Source of the DNA: Chara braunii
Lineage: Eukaryota; Streptophyta; Charophyceae; Charales; Characeae
DNA length: 29,179 bases
Assembly: GCA_003427395.1 (NCBI GenBank)
Contig: BFEA01000001.1
Span: forward strand, 2,980,555 to 3,009,733
Direction of reading: 5' to 3'
The notes under the pieces were generated by a model. It was given only the letters and a program-made list of their open reading frames with translations. It did not search any database and was not told where the DNA came from. A program made the translations under genes and the position numbers. Positions within the stretch are counted from its first letter, which is position 1. Each line of letters opens with the position of its first letter. Below are positions 8,956 to 19,230 of the stretch, piece by piece.

Positions 8956-8969
8956 TAAATTGACTATCT

Positions 8970-9988
8970 TGTAATGAACCCAGATCGAGAGACAGTTGTC
9001 AACAATGCAAGTCCAGATAAATGTCCATCGGCTGATGATTACTAATAATAAAAAATCGTGACCAGACAGAATGAGGTGAGATATCATACACAGACGAAGA
9101 GAGAGGAGGGAGAAGAGACAAAGGAGGAAGAAAAATGCCCACTCCTGCTTCGGGCTCCCTCCTCCACTGCCACCTCGACAATCATTAGTCTGAACGAGTA
9201 TCCGAGTATCCTCAATGTGCCACGTGGCACGTCTAATCAGTTCCACATCAGCATCTGAAGCAATGTCGACATGAAGACCATCAGGTACGTATCCTCGAAC
9301 TTCGAACTCTCCACAGTCCTGATCTCCTCCTGAAGTGACGACGAACAGAACAGCAATGCCGATTACGTAGTCCCAACCATGAAACACGTGGTCAGCAGTC
9401 ACGTCAGCCAATGATACACGTGGCAGCAGCCACATCAGCGATAGCGCATGGCAGCTGCCACGCCAGCATACCAAGAAGACAGGGGCAAGCCGGCCACCAT
9501 GCCGGACGGAGTAGCAGCGCCTCGCCAAGTCACAATGCCAGCAGCATTGAGCCAGCGTCGCAGCGTCGAGCCAGCGTTGAAGTCAACGCGTGAAGTCAGC
9601 ATCAACGCAAGACAGAATGAATGTCAAGGCCAAGCAGTCAACTCTTATGTTGTGTTGACGCGGGGTCTGGGCTCCGGATGCTGTATCCGTCGGCCGTCCA
9701 GATCTCAATGCGAATGAGGGCTCAGATCGGCCTGAAACCGAATTCCCTCCGGCCTGGATGCTGTCTGGGTACCTGCGCACAACAAGTGAGTGTATCCATC
9801 CCAGGGCCTGGGTGTGGTACCTTTGACTCTACAGTTTGACTTTGACTCTTGAATTTCCTGTGTGCAGTGTTCGGTCACACAGCCACACTCGACAGACTCA
9901 GGCCTGGGCATGTCTTGGTCACACTGCCCAGCGCGTGGCCTGGAGCTGAATTCTGGGCCCCAGGCTACTTCTGAACAGGGTTATTACA
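8970..9988 (-). mobile_element. LTR3: 3' LTR of the chromovirus
   Basis: It starts (minus strand) with TGTAATAACCCTG at 9988, 39 nt after the chromodomain stop codon, and ends CTGGGTTCATTACA at 8970. The TG...CA ends and ~1.02 kb length agree with LTR1 and LTR2. It contains many ACGTGGC/GCCACGT words. The internal divergence among the three LTRs is high, so they are old or belong to different subfamilies. Confidence 0.8.
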
Positions 9989-10008
9989 TTCCTGCCGGCC
10001 CATTTTCG
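9989..10008 (-). other. Candidate polypurine tract before the 3' LTR
   Basis: The minus strand reads CGAAAATGGGCCGGCAGGAA directly before the LTR start. It is only partly purine (pyrimidines interrupt it), so it is a decayed or weak plus-strand primer site. The position is what the family requires. Confidence 0.4.
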
Positions 10009-10027
10009 AGTTCCACCGCAGAAATAT

Positions 10028-10450
10028 TTACGACTTTAACCCTCGTTCATAAGCAGCGACAATATCAGGAGCAGTTTCAAGTAGTTCTCGTTTACTAAAC
10101 CATTTGTCCTCAGATGGTGCTTGAGTTTTAAAACGTACCTTGAACTGCTTTTGAGGTCGTCCACGTCCTCCCGTAGAAAAGTAGCCATGCTCTATGATCC
10201 GGTCAACCTCGTATCTGCCACCCATGTCTGGTGGAATCATAGAGGGTCTGTGAGGAAATTCATTTCCTTCTACGTAAGGCAACAATTTGGACGCATGAAA
10301 GACAGGATATGTTTTGAGATGAGGGTGAATATCAATTCGATAAGATGGTCCCTCTGCATCTCCAGTTACCTTGAGAACTTCCCAGGGTCCAAAGTAGACA
10401 AGTAACAATTTCTGGGAGACATCTTTTTGTAGTGAAAACTCTTTAGATTT
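10028..10450 (-). pseudogene. Chromovirus integrase C-terminus and chromodomain
   Basis: This is the C-terminal part of pol. It begins with the integrase GPWEV/GPSYRIDIHPHL and VFHASKLLPY segments. The chromodomain follows: YEVDRIIEHG, a QFKVRFK strand, EDKWFSKRELL, and a tail of the form ETAPDIVAAYE, ending at TAA 10028-10030. Chromodomains of this clade steer integration toward marked chromatin. The frame is open from about 10450 to the stop. It is separated from the upstream integrase frame by a TAG at 10454-10456, where a Trp codon (TGG) is expected. Confidence 0.85.
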
Positions 10451-10453
10451 TAC

Positions 10454-11585
10454 CTAAACCAAATCACCTTCTTTGGATATAGATGGTCGACGGTGCTTGT
10501 CGGCTTGTTCAATCATTCGTAGTTGAGCTTTCCTTAGATTATCTTTAACTTTCTCAATGTCTTCCTGAAAAACAAGATATTCTCGGGTCCTTGTGGGCAA
10601 CCTAAGAAACTGGTCCCGGTTCAGTACATCAATGGGACGTTTAGGTTTCCACCCTTTGTGAAGTGCATTTGCGGTTCGTTCAGTAGATGTGTGGACACTA
10701 TTGTTGTATGCACTTGCAATCTTAGGTAAGTTCTCGTCCCAATCAATCCGATCGGGTCTAATATACATGCGCAAAAGTTGTTGGCACAGACGGTTCATCT
10801 GTTCAGTCTGGCCATTCGGGATGTCTCCCTGACGACATGGTCAGCCGTGTGCCATAAGCTTCCATCAGCTTTTGCCATGGCAAATTGGTGAACCTGGCAT
10901 CTCGATTAGACACAATGGTTTTGGGAAACCCATACTCAGTAATCCATCGCATCTGGAATTTCTGAATGACAAGTTCGGTACGCGCTTCTGCTGGTAAGGG
11001 AACAAACATAGCGTATTTAGAGAAACGATCCACAATTACCATTACTTGACTGTTACCATTGCGACTCTTAACGAGACTCGTGAAATTAATTGAGATAGAC
11101 TCACCTGGTTCGCTTGGTATAGGTAATGGCTTGAGAAGTCCAAGGGGATTCTCGTGCGACGACTTGTTTCTCTGACACACTAAACAAGTACGAACATACT
11201 TTAGTACATCTTCTTTAAGTCCCTTCCATTCAAAACGTTCTTTGACTTCAGCATATGTTTTTTATTAACCAAAGTGACCCTTAGAATCGTGACATTCCCC
11301 GATCAATACACTCTTTATCTCTTCCTTATGAGGAATACACAATCTCTGTTCGGTTTGGTCAATCAAGAACAACAATCCATCAGTCATTCTATATGTGGGT
11401 AGTTAGGATGGATCTCGTTCAAGGATATCCATGATTGGTTTCCAAATAGGATCAGTAGCATATCCTCGACGAATGTTTTTCAGGTCATTCCCAACATCCA
11501 AGTAAGAGACAATTGCACCAAAGAAGTCACTCCGTCTGGACAATGCATCTGCAACCATATTAGACTTTCCTTTGATTGTTTTCAA
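10454..11585 (-). pseudogene. Chromovirus integrase, frameshifted
   Basis: It begins with the end of the RNase H/linker (NMVADALSRR near 11540). The HHCC zinc finger follows, with ECHDSKGH and CLVC around 11170-11310. The core domain carries IVDRFSKYAMF (first Asp), SNRDARF (second Asp) and, in a shifted frame, the QTEQMNR stretch with the expected Glu at ~10800. It ends with the RTREYLVFQEDI and KHRRPSISKEGDLV segments. Breaks are a TAA at 11403-11405, two consecutive TAA codons near 11266, and a frameshift near 10800 just before QTEQMNR. Catalytic residues are still readable, so inactivation is not ancient, but no functional protein is possible. Confidence 0.85.
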
Positions 11586-11615
11586 TTCAAAATCAAAAGT
11601 GTCAATGAATGTAGA

Positions 11616-11984
11616 TCATCGAACCAGCTTATCAAAGAGCCTTGGTTGTGTCTTTATCCACTTCAGGGTAGAGTGGTCTGAGTACACCGTGAAGTGCCTC
11701 CCTAACAAGTAGTGCTTCCAAGTGTTTAGTGCATAGACTAAGGCATACAACTCCCTTTCATAGGTGGAGTTGGCAACCTTTTTTGACGGCAGTCGCGCAG
11801 ACATAAACTCTATGGGCCTATAGCCCTTACCGTCATCTTGCTGTAGAACAACGCCAATCCCATACTGACTTGCATCAGTAGTGACAATGAAAGGCAAAGA
11901 CGTGTCAACAATCTTAAGGAAGGGGTAGTGAGTCAGGGCATTTTTCAATTTTTGAAAGGAAGACTCACAACCCTTGTCCCATAA
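11616..11984 (-). pseudogene. Chromovirus RNase H
   Basis: In frame with the RT upstream. Visible residues of the RNase H active site are TTDASQYGIG (Asp), YERELYAL (Glu) and YSDHSTLKW (Asp). The fourth Asp is in NMVADALSRR beyond the stop. The frame is closed by TGA at 11616-11618, where a Trp codon is expected (KLVRW...), consistent with one G-to-A change. Confidence 0.85.
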
Positions 11985-12715
11985 CTAGGTAGTTTCGTTC
12001 TTTAACAATCTTTGCATTGGTGCAACAATCAGTGAGAAGTTTCTGACAAACTTTCTGTAATAACTGGCTAAACCAAGGAAAGATTGCAATTCAGTTATAG
12101 ACTTAGGTTGTGGCCAATCCCTAATTGCTGAAATATTTCTCTCTTCCGGCCTTAAACCTTCTTCGTTCACTATGTGTCTTAAGTATAGTACTTCAGACTT
12201 AGCAAACTCAAACTTCTTGGAATTGATCTTGAAGTTGCCCTCACACAACTTCCCTAGCACCAGACGAAGGTGCTTCTCATGATCCTCTAGTGTTTTACTG
12301 TACACTAGAATATCATCGAGATAGACAATAACAAACTTATCCAGCCATTCACGAAATAAGTCATTCATTGACCTTTGGAAAGTAGCAGGGGCATTCGTTA
12401 ATCCGAAGGGCATTACCACGAACTCGTAGTGGTCATACCTGGTTCGGATATGTTGATCGGAGGGTTCCACCTCAATCTGGTGATACCCAGATTTCAAGTC
12501 GATTTTGCTAAAGTACCTGCAACCCTGTAACTGGTCAAGTAAGTCGTCAATGCGAGGAAGCGGTTGAACATTCTTAACAGTGACGATATTCAACCCTCTG
12601 TAGTGAATACAGAGACGCAACTCACCTTCCTTTTTGGGCACGAATAAGACAGGGGCACCATAAGGAGAAGAGCTAGGGCGAATCCATCCTTTCTCTGTTA
12701 ACGCCTGGAGTTGTC
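11985..12715 (-). pseudogene. Chromovirus reverse transcriptase
   Basis: Open from about 12641, with further RT N-terminal sequence ([17 protein letters not shown]) readable up to about 12715. Motifs in order: [41 protein letters not shown] (motif A Asp), [16 protein letters not shown] (motif B), and [12 protein letters not shown] (motif C, catalytic DD). The thumb/connection [12 protein letters not shown] follows. It ends at a TAG (11985-11987) after KNETT where the frame clearly continues (LWDKGCESSF). The core itself is intact. Confidence 0.9.
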
Positions 12716-13679
12716 TAGTTCCTCAAGTTCCCTAGCAGACATGCGGTAGATAGGGCCCTGGGGATCTTATTGCCACGAATAATTTCAATGGTGTACTTCA
12801 TAGCACGCGCGGTTATTCTTGTCGGTTTATTGAATAGTTCTTTATATTCATTTAAGAGTTTTTCAATTGAAGGAGGATAGGAAGTAGAAAACTCTCCTAC
12901 TCTTTTTATTAAAATCATCATTATTTCCTGTTCCAACATCTTCTTTGAAACCATTGAGCGAAAGGCTGGATAACTCGTACAACAAAAAGACAGACTAGAG
13001 CCAGAGCCAGACTTATGAAACAATTTGATGGGTTTCAAATTAGATTGTGCGTCTCGCAATTGCACAACCTTGTCTTTGAACTAAATGTCTGGGTTGGCTT
13101 CCTCGTGCCAATCCATTCCCAGAATGAAGTCAAACGGTAAGTTCTTTTCTATTAGGAAGGATACCTCATGCAAAATCTTTTTACCTTCCTTTGTTCGAAA
13201 CCAACACTTGACACGATCAACATAATGCGAGACAGTGATCGTGCTTTTGTCGACAAAAACAGATTATAGGTCTAGACAGGTTCTTCACCTTCGTTCTGAG
13301 ATGCAACTTGCAAATTGCTTTCTCGGATATGTAGGGTCACATGGATCCTGAGTCCAACAGTGCACCTACGCGTGTACGTGCCATTTCTACATCCACGAGT
13401 AGTAGGTCACCCTTAGACTTAACTTTCTTAGCCCACGAGCTTCGTAAGGCCAGCAACTCGTTACCAAGCTCGTCAAGGGAGTCGTCCAGAGAGATAGAAC
13501 ATAAGACAGGTTCAAGATGTTCCGGACGATGGGCCGAAAAAGAACCATCCTCTGCCATGCGAGTCAAAAGGTTGGAAGGGTTAGTAGGCACCTTACCTTC
13601 TTCTTGATACAAACCTTAGACTCAGTAGGAGCAGATGCTGCTCCTACTGGCAGCTCGCTTTTGGGTTCCGAATCAACGG
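12716..13679 (-). pseudogene. Chromovirus protease and protease-RT linker
   Basis: The aspartic protease active site reads ALLDSGS near 13349-13337. The frame is closed there by TGA (13337-13339, CGA-type Arg expected). The linker keeps FILGMDWHEE, the usual second protease signature, around 13110. TAG codons occur near 13273 and at 13081-13083. Small deletions near 12770-12700 shift the frame before the RT. Upstream, 13337-13612 encodes a less conserved Ser/Leu-rich stretch. Confidence 0.75.
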
Positions 13680-15394
13680 GCACCAAGCAATTACATGCCC
13701 TGCAATGCCACACTTCAGGCATTGCGCGTTGTCCGTTCGTTCCTGCTACGTTTCTTGTGACAAACCAATTTTTTCCCAAGGCTTCCCGACCGCAATTGCG
13801 GGGTGCTCTGGGAACGAGCGCGGTTTCTTCTTCTTGACCGTCGGTCGTGGTCCTCCCCTATTGACCACGACAGCGGTGACTTCCCCCTTCCCAGAATCAT
13901 TGTTGTTTGCCACACCCGCGTCCTCCAACGGCCACCTTTCCATGATTTCGTCATCGAAGACGACAAGGGTGTGGTCCTGGCGCTTTTGGCGTCAAAGTAC
14001 CTGTTTTCCTGTTCCTGTACCACAACCATACTTCACAACAGATGCATAGGAGTTCTTCACCTGAGAAGTCATTGGCTCTCGTTGGAGAGCCAAATCTCGA
14101 AATTGCCTATAGTTCTACTTACCAGACTTAGACTCTGCCACGAGTTGTCCACGAATGGGCTCGGGCAGAGCTCGAGAATAGATGTACAAGACCTGGTTGT
14201 CTTGCAGGTTCAATCCTTGAACCTGCAGCAACCGATCAACTCGGGATAACAACTCCACAGAGGTCCAATGCTTTTGACAATCGTGGTGAGCTGGTCAAAG
14301 GCCTTGTCGGTCGTCGTTTTGTCCAAAAAACGTTCCTTGATCTTCCCAAGGAACTGTTTGAGGTTCAATGTTCCAGCCCACTCCCCGATGTCATCGAACC
14401 CTGCAGCATTGGCTTCGGCCAAAACCCACTCCTTAGCTTCCCCACCAATACAAGAAGTAGAGAAAGCAACCTGGCAATCGGGTTCGACAAGGGCCCTGCT
14501 AAAGTGCGTTTGAATCTACGCGATCCACCAAAGCAGATTTTCGTCTTTGTTATTACAAACCGTGAAAGGCAATTTCATTTTGACCTTGTCTTTATTTTTT
14601 GGTTTCTCAGGTTGTGGTGTGATGACTTTGCTTCCTCCAGGAGACTTCGGCGGACTCCAAGGCTCCCCTTTCTTTTCTTCCGGTTTCTTCTGTTCCGGTT
14701 TCTGACTCTCTACTCCAAGAGACTTCATTGCGTCTCCCATTAGTTTCTCTGGCTTTTCTTCCTTCCTTTCTTCCTTGACCTTTTCCTTTCCCTTGATCAG
14801 ATTCGTGACTGTCCGGATTCCTGAAGCCACATCATCAATTTGTGACTGCATTCGTTCGCCAAACTGATCGATTTTCAATTCGAGATGGGCAAGGTAATTC
14901 ACAAGCCGAGCCAAAGAAATCTTTTGTTCTTCCCCTTCAGTCTTAACAATAGTTTGCCTAATTTCTTGCACTTTCTGTTCTTGCTGTTCAATCCTTCTCT
15001 TTCTCAATTCTTCTTTCCTCCTCTTCTCTTTTTCTAGTGCTTCTTCAAGTTGTCTGATATTCTCATCCACGGTTTCTTCAGACAAGACCCTTTCTTCTTC
15101 TTCTTTCTGTTCAGCAAGCTGAATGAGATGATCCATGATATACTTATCAAGTGTTTGTCGGCACTTGATTAGTATCTCCTAAACCTGAATGACGTCGGTG
15201 CCTGTGACAGACGATTCAATAGCATCATGTAATGCTCTTAAATCGTAAAGGCTCCGGACGTGAGCCTTAGCATCGTCACCGTCATCATGAAGTTCAAATA
15301 TCAATTTGTCCAGACGGGCAATCAAGATTTTTTTCCTCTCTTTCACTTGCTCCTTTGTTCGGGGGTCGGGAGTCTCCTCATCCACAACAAACAT
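13680..15394 (-). pseudogene. Chromovirus gag, minus-strand copy
   Basis: A candidate ATG is at 15394 (MFVVDEETPDP), although the frame is open further upstream to 15526. Order: an N-terminal helical segment, then (after a TAG at 15179-15181) a strongly charged coiled coil (EEALEKEKRRKEELRKR) and a Pro/Lys-rich linker. After a second TAG at 14516-14518 comes the retrotransposon gag capsid core (GEWAGTLNLKQFLGKIKERF). A 1-nt deletion near 14280 shifts the frame. The CCHC zinc knuckle CLKCGIAGHVIAWC (C-x2-C-x4-H-x4-C) is readable at 13680-13721. Compared with the plus-strand copy, both TAG codons are shared but the 1-nt deletion is private to this copy. Confidence 0.85.
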
Positions 15395-16009
15395 GAGTGA
15401 GACTGGGTAGAAGAGAAGTGGGATGGAACGTGTGAGCACCGACAATTTCAGAGAATTCCAGAGGAAAGACAGCGTGACGTGTGTCTGCCGCACAATAAAT
15501 ACTGAATTAACGGTAGTAAATTCCACGGTCGCACTGATTCTACCACAGCAATATTTTAAAGAACCGAAGAAAAAGAATCAGAAACAATTATTTCTATTTT
15601 TAACTATTGTTGTTCTTTGTCTGTGTGATGACGTCCTACTCGAGAGTGTAGAGGTACCACTACAGGCCCGTGTGATCAGACACAACACACAAGTACGCAA
15701 ACACCACACACAACAACAACAGGTAAGTATGCCAACAACAATCACAAACAGTTTGTCAGCAATCTTCATCAGTCTGCTGTGTCTTCTTTGATGTTAGTGC
15801 GATCATGCACTTCCCCTGACAACTGGCACTGTAGCTGTGTAGTTCGTCCAATCAGTTGTACCGCCTTCGTCTTTAAAGTGCACCTCTTACTTGGCAGTAT
15901 CCTGCCTGCCAAGTGTCACCTCTGGAGTGCCAACATCGCAAATGTTGCCACCTCAGCTCTCTGTCCAACCTGTCAATATTGGGATGCCACGTTATCAAGT
16001 GTGTAGTCC
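15395..16009 (-). mobile_element. Chromovirus untranslated leader, minus-strand copy
   Basis: This matches the plus-strand leader at 17328-17937 at high identity and ends abruptly at ~16009, where the plus copy enters its 31-nt tandem repeats. It includes AACAACAACA-rich and TGACAACTGGCACT words. Short antisense frames in both copies are shadows. Confidence 0.75.
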
Positions 16010-16503
16010 AGCCTGTCAATATGGGTCACAATTCTCCGGGTCACTGGTTCTTATGAGTGGACCAGGGGAATCAGCCTTTTCGTTTTTTTTGTCACGAAGA
16101 CCGGCTGTTCACCACAGTTGCGTCTTCGACGAGTTTGGGGGAATGTTGTCATCCCTCCCCACAGGATGCGTTTTCAGCTCTGGCCTCGCCATAACTCGGC
16201 TTTTTGAAGGAGGGTGGGCACATGAGGCCGCTACACGGGCCCTGTTTTGGGGCCCTACAGTTGTTTCGGGCCCCCAGGCCGCGCACCCATTTTCGGTGAG
16301 AGACATGGAGGCCCACGGCCATGTTTCCGGGCCAGGCACACATTTGGCTCCTTGTGTGCTCTCCTGTATTCAGCATTGATTATTTTTGTTGGGTTTTGTC
16401 TGGACTATTTTTGTCTGTTTCAGATGTGCCTGTTCGGACTTTTCCTCTTGTCCGAAAAGGCAGATGCCTGTTCGGACCAGGGGATTTCAGTTTCGGCCAT
16501 TGT
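16010..16503. other. Spacer between the two inverted gag copies, GC-rich, unassigned
   Basis: No match to the LTR1-3 family and no recognisable gene. It may be the 5' part of the LTR-like repeat starting at 16504, because only one copy exists to compare. Contains repeated GGGCCC-rich words and TGTTCGGAC twice. Confidence 0.35.
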
Positions 16504-17207
16504 AGACTGAGGACTGCTCAGCCACTTTGAGGACACATTCGGGCTGGAGCCTCAGATGGGCGTCACACTGCTTGAGCAACGCCAGTTTGGGGAGAGTTGT
16601 GATAGAGCAGCGTTAGAGGAGTAGAGTAGGAGGCTGGAGCAGAGAGATTGGCGGAGGCCACGTCCACGGGGGAAGAGAGAGACTTACCTGGGCGCCATAG
16701 CTGGGACTTCATACCGGTCATGGACCGGCCTTCAGCAGCGACCTGCATCGCGAGTCATCACCTTCGCTGGTCAGTATTAGTGGCATCATCATCAAGAGTA
16801 CGAGAGAGAGGAGAGTTCTTCATCATCTTCTTCTTCTCCTGCTCCCTCTTTTCTTCTTCTCCGCTAGAGAGAGAGAGAGAGAGATTTCAGGCAGTGACTA
16901 TTTTTGAAACGGTTTTCACCGTTGCGGTAGCAGATGTAGTTTCCAGGGCTCGATCCCCAAGCCTCGTCCTTACCCGTGTACCGTATCAGTTGACCCCTGT
17001 GTGCTTGAACCCACGACCTGTGTCTTGAAAGTTGCCTGTTTGTTTACTGTAGGCATGGTGGTCGTCGGGTCTCGAACCGTAGGTCTGTAGTTTAGAGGTC
17101 TTAGCAGTGGTAGGAGTCGTAGCTGCTACAGTGTTGAAAGGTCAAGTCGTAGCTGCTACGGTACCGAAAGGTCAAACCCACAATCTTGCGGAAGATCCGG
17201 AACTACC
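16504..17207 (+). repeat. Direct repeat copy R1 (~0.7 kb), candidate LTR/leader segment
   Basis: R1 is nearly identical to 19261-19990 (R2), starting AGACTGAGGACTGCTCAGCC and ending GAAGATCCGGAACT. It precedes a 31-nt tandem repeat and the gag leader, so its position suggests the 5' region of the plus-strand element. A CA-TGG junction at 17054-17058 could be an LTR end plus primer-binding site, but the tRNA complementarity does not fit canonical spacing. It carries an internal GA run and TCTTC-rich tract. Confidence 0.7.
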
Positions 17208-17347
17208 GTGGCAAGGATTGGACTACACACTTGCTGACGTGGCAAGGATTGGACTACACACTTGCTGACGTGGCAAGGATTGGACTACACACTTATCGAC
17301 GTTTGGAAGTGGCACGTGGCGAGGATTGGACTACACACTTGGTGACG
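17208..17347 (+). repeat. 31-nt tandem repeat with ACGTGGC motifs
   Basis: Units beginning GTGGCAAGGATTGGACTACA occur at 17208, 17239, 17270 and, after a short degenerate spacer, 17317. Each unit junction forms TGACGTGGC or ACGTGGC, a G-box/C-box type core bound by plant bZIP factors. More cores follow at 17343-17350, ~17382-17390 and 17423-17429. The array lies in the leader of the plus-strand gag copy and is absent from the minus copy beyond one unit. Confidence 0.85.
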
Positions 17348-19230
17348 TGGCATCCCAATATTGACAGGCTGGACAAAGAGCTGACGTGGCAACATTTGCT
17401 ATGTTGGCACTCCAGGGGTGACACGTGGCAGGCAGGATACTGCCAAGTAAGAGGTGCACTTTAGAGACGACAGCGGTACAACTGACTGGACGAACTACAC
17501 AGCTGTAGTGCCAGTTGTCAGGGGAAGAGTGTGAACGCACTAACATCAAAGAAGACCAGCAGACTGATGAAGATTGCTGACAAACTGTTTGTGATTGTTG
17601 TTGGCATACTTGTTGTTGCTGTGTGTGGTGTTTGCGTACTTGTGTGTTATGTCTGATCACACGGGCCTGTAGTGGTACCTGTACACTCTCGAGTAGGACG
17701 TCATCACACAGACAAAGAACAACAATAGTTAAAAATAGAAATAATTGTTTCTCGTTCTTTTTCTTCGGTTCTTTGAAATATTGCTGTGGTAGAATCAGTG
17801 CAGCCGTGGAATTTACTACCGTTAATTCAGTATTTATTGTGCGGCAGACGCACGTCACGATGTCTTTCCTCTGGAATTCTCTGAAATTGTCGGTGCTCAC
17901 ACGTTCCATCCCACTTCTCTTCTACCCAGTCTCACTCATGTTTGTTGTGGATGAGGAGACTCCCGACCCCCGAACAAAGGAGCAAGTGAAAGAGAGGAAA
18001 AAAGTCTTGATTGCCCGTCTGGACAAATTGATATTTGAACTTCATGATGACGGTGAAGATGCTAAGGCTCACGTCCGGAGCCTTTACGATTTAAGAGCAT
18101 TACATGATGCTATTGAATCGTCTGTCACAGGCACCGACGTCATTCAGGTTTAGGAGATACTAATCAAGTGCCGACAAACACTTGATAAGTATATCATGGA
18201 TCATCTCATTCAGCTTGCTGAACAGAAAGAAGAAGAAGAAAGGGTCTTGTCTGAAGAAACCGTGGATGAGAATATCAGACAACTTGAAGAAGCACTAGAA
18301 AAAGAGAAGAGGAGGAAAGAAGAATTGAGAAAGAGAAAGATTGAACAGCAAGAACAGAAAGTGCAAGAAATCAGGCAAACTATTGTTGAGACTGAAGGGG
18401 AAGAACAAAAGATTGCTTTGGCTCGGCTTGTGAATTACCTTGCCCATCTCGAATTGAAAATCGATTTGTTTGGCGAACGAATGCAGTCACAAATTGATGA
18501 TGTGGCTTCAGGAATCCGGACAGTCACGAATCTGATCAAGGGAAAGGAAAAGGTCAAGGAAGAAAGGAAGGAAGAAAAGCCAGAGAAACTAATGGGAGAC
18601 GCAATGAAGTCTCTTAGAGTAGAGACTCAGAAACCGGAACAGAAGAAAGTGGAAGAAAAGAAAGGGGAGCCTTCGAGTCCGCCGAAGTCTCCTGGAGGAA
18701 GCAAAGTCACCACACCACAACCTGAGAAACCAAAAAATAAAGACAAGGTCAAAATGAAATTGCTTTTCACGGTTTGTAATAAGAAAGACGAAAATCTGCT
18801 TTTGTGGATCGCATAGATTCAAACGTACTGTAGCACGGCCCCTGTTGAACCCGATTGCCAGGTTGCTTTCTCCACTTCTTGTATTGGTGGGGAAGCTAAG
18901 GAGTGGGATTTGGCCGAAGCCAATGCTGCAGGGTTCGATGACATCGGGGAGTGGGCTGGAACATTGAACCGCAAACAGTTCCTTGGGAAGATCAAGGAAC
19001 ATTTTTTGGACAAAACGACGGCCGACAAGGCCTTTGACCAGCTCACCACGATTGGTCAAAAGCATTGGACCTCTGTGGAATCGTTATCCCGGGAAGTTGA
19101 TCGGTTGCTGCAGGTTCAAGGACTGCAAGACAACCAGGTCTTGTACATCTATTCGCGAGCTCTGCCCGAGCCCATTCGTGGACAACTCATGGCAGAGTCT
19201 AAGTCTGGTAAGTATAACCATAGGCAATTT
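17328..19230 (+). mobile_element. Second chromovirus leader-gag copy, inverted relative to the first
   Basis: 17328-19230 is the inverted copy of 14098-16009, with a ~1.3-kb spacer. Identity by eye is in the mid-90 percent range over gag. It stops after the capsid region, before the zinc knuckle, and is followed at 19261 by R2. No pol follows. A read-through transcript would fold into a ~1.9-kb duplex. Confidence 0.9.

Larger units (their letters stand above)
8970..16009 (-). mobile_element. Decayed Ty3/gypsy chromovirus (LTR-gag-pol-chromodomain), 5' LTR missing
   Basis: Reading 5' to 3' on the minus strand the order is: leader (16009-15395), gag with coiled coil and CCHC knuckle, protease, reverse transcriptase, RNase H, integrase, chromodomain, then the 3' LTR. 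This order (integrase after RT, chromodomain at the C-terminus) defines the chromovirus branch of Ty3/gypsy. No copy of the TGTAATAACCC...CATTACA LTR is found upstream of gag, so the 5' LTR is lost or replaced. Homology to the plus-strand second copy ends at ~16009. Every coding part has stops or frameshifts, so the copy is dead. It lies immediately beside mitochondrial-type rRNA. Confidence 0.9.

Noticed and set aside
17056-17078. TGGTGGTCGTCGGGTCTCGA as a tRNA primer-binding site after an LTR ending in CA
   Set aside because: The TCGAAC element is two bases too close to the TGG to match a canonical tRNA 3' end, and I could not name a tRNA it would complement. R1/R2 similarity also continues past it. 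Kept only as a note in the R1 entry.
17331-17909. 192-codon minus-strand open frame opposite the gag leader, partly mirrored at 15423-15791
   Set aside because: It is antisense to the conserved leader/gag of both copies and has no recognised domain. Conservation is explained by the duplication.
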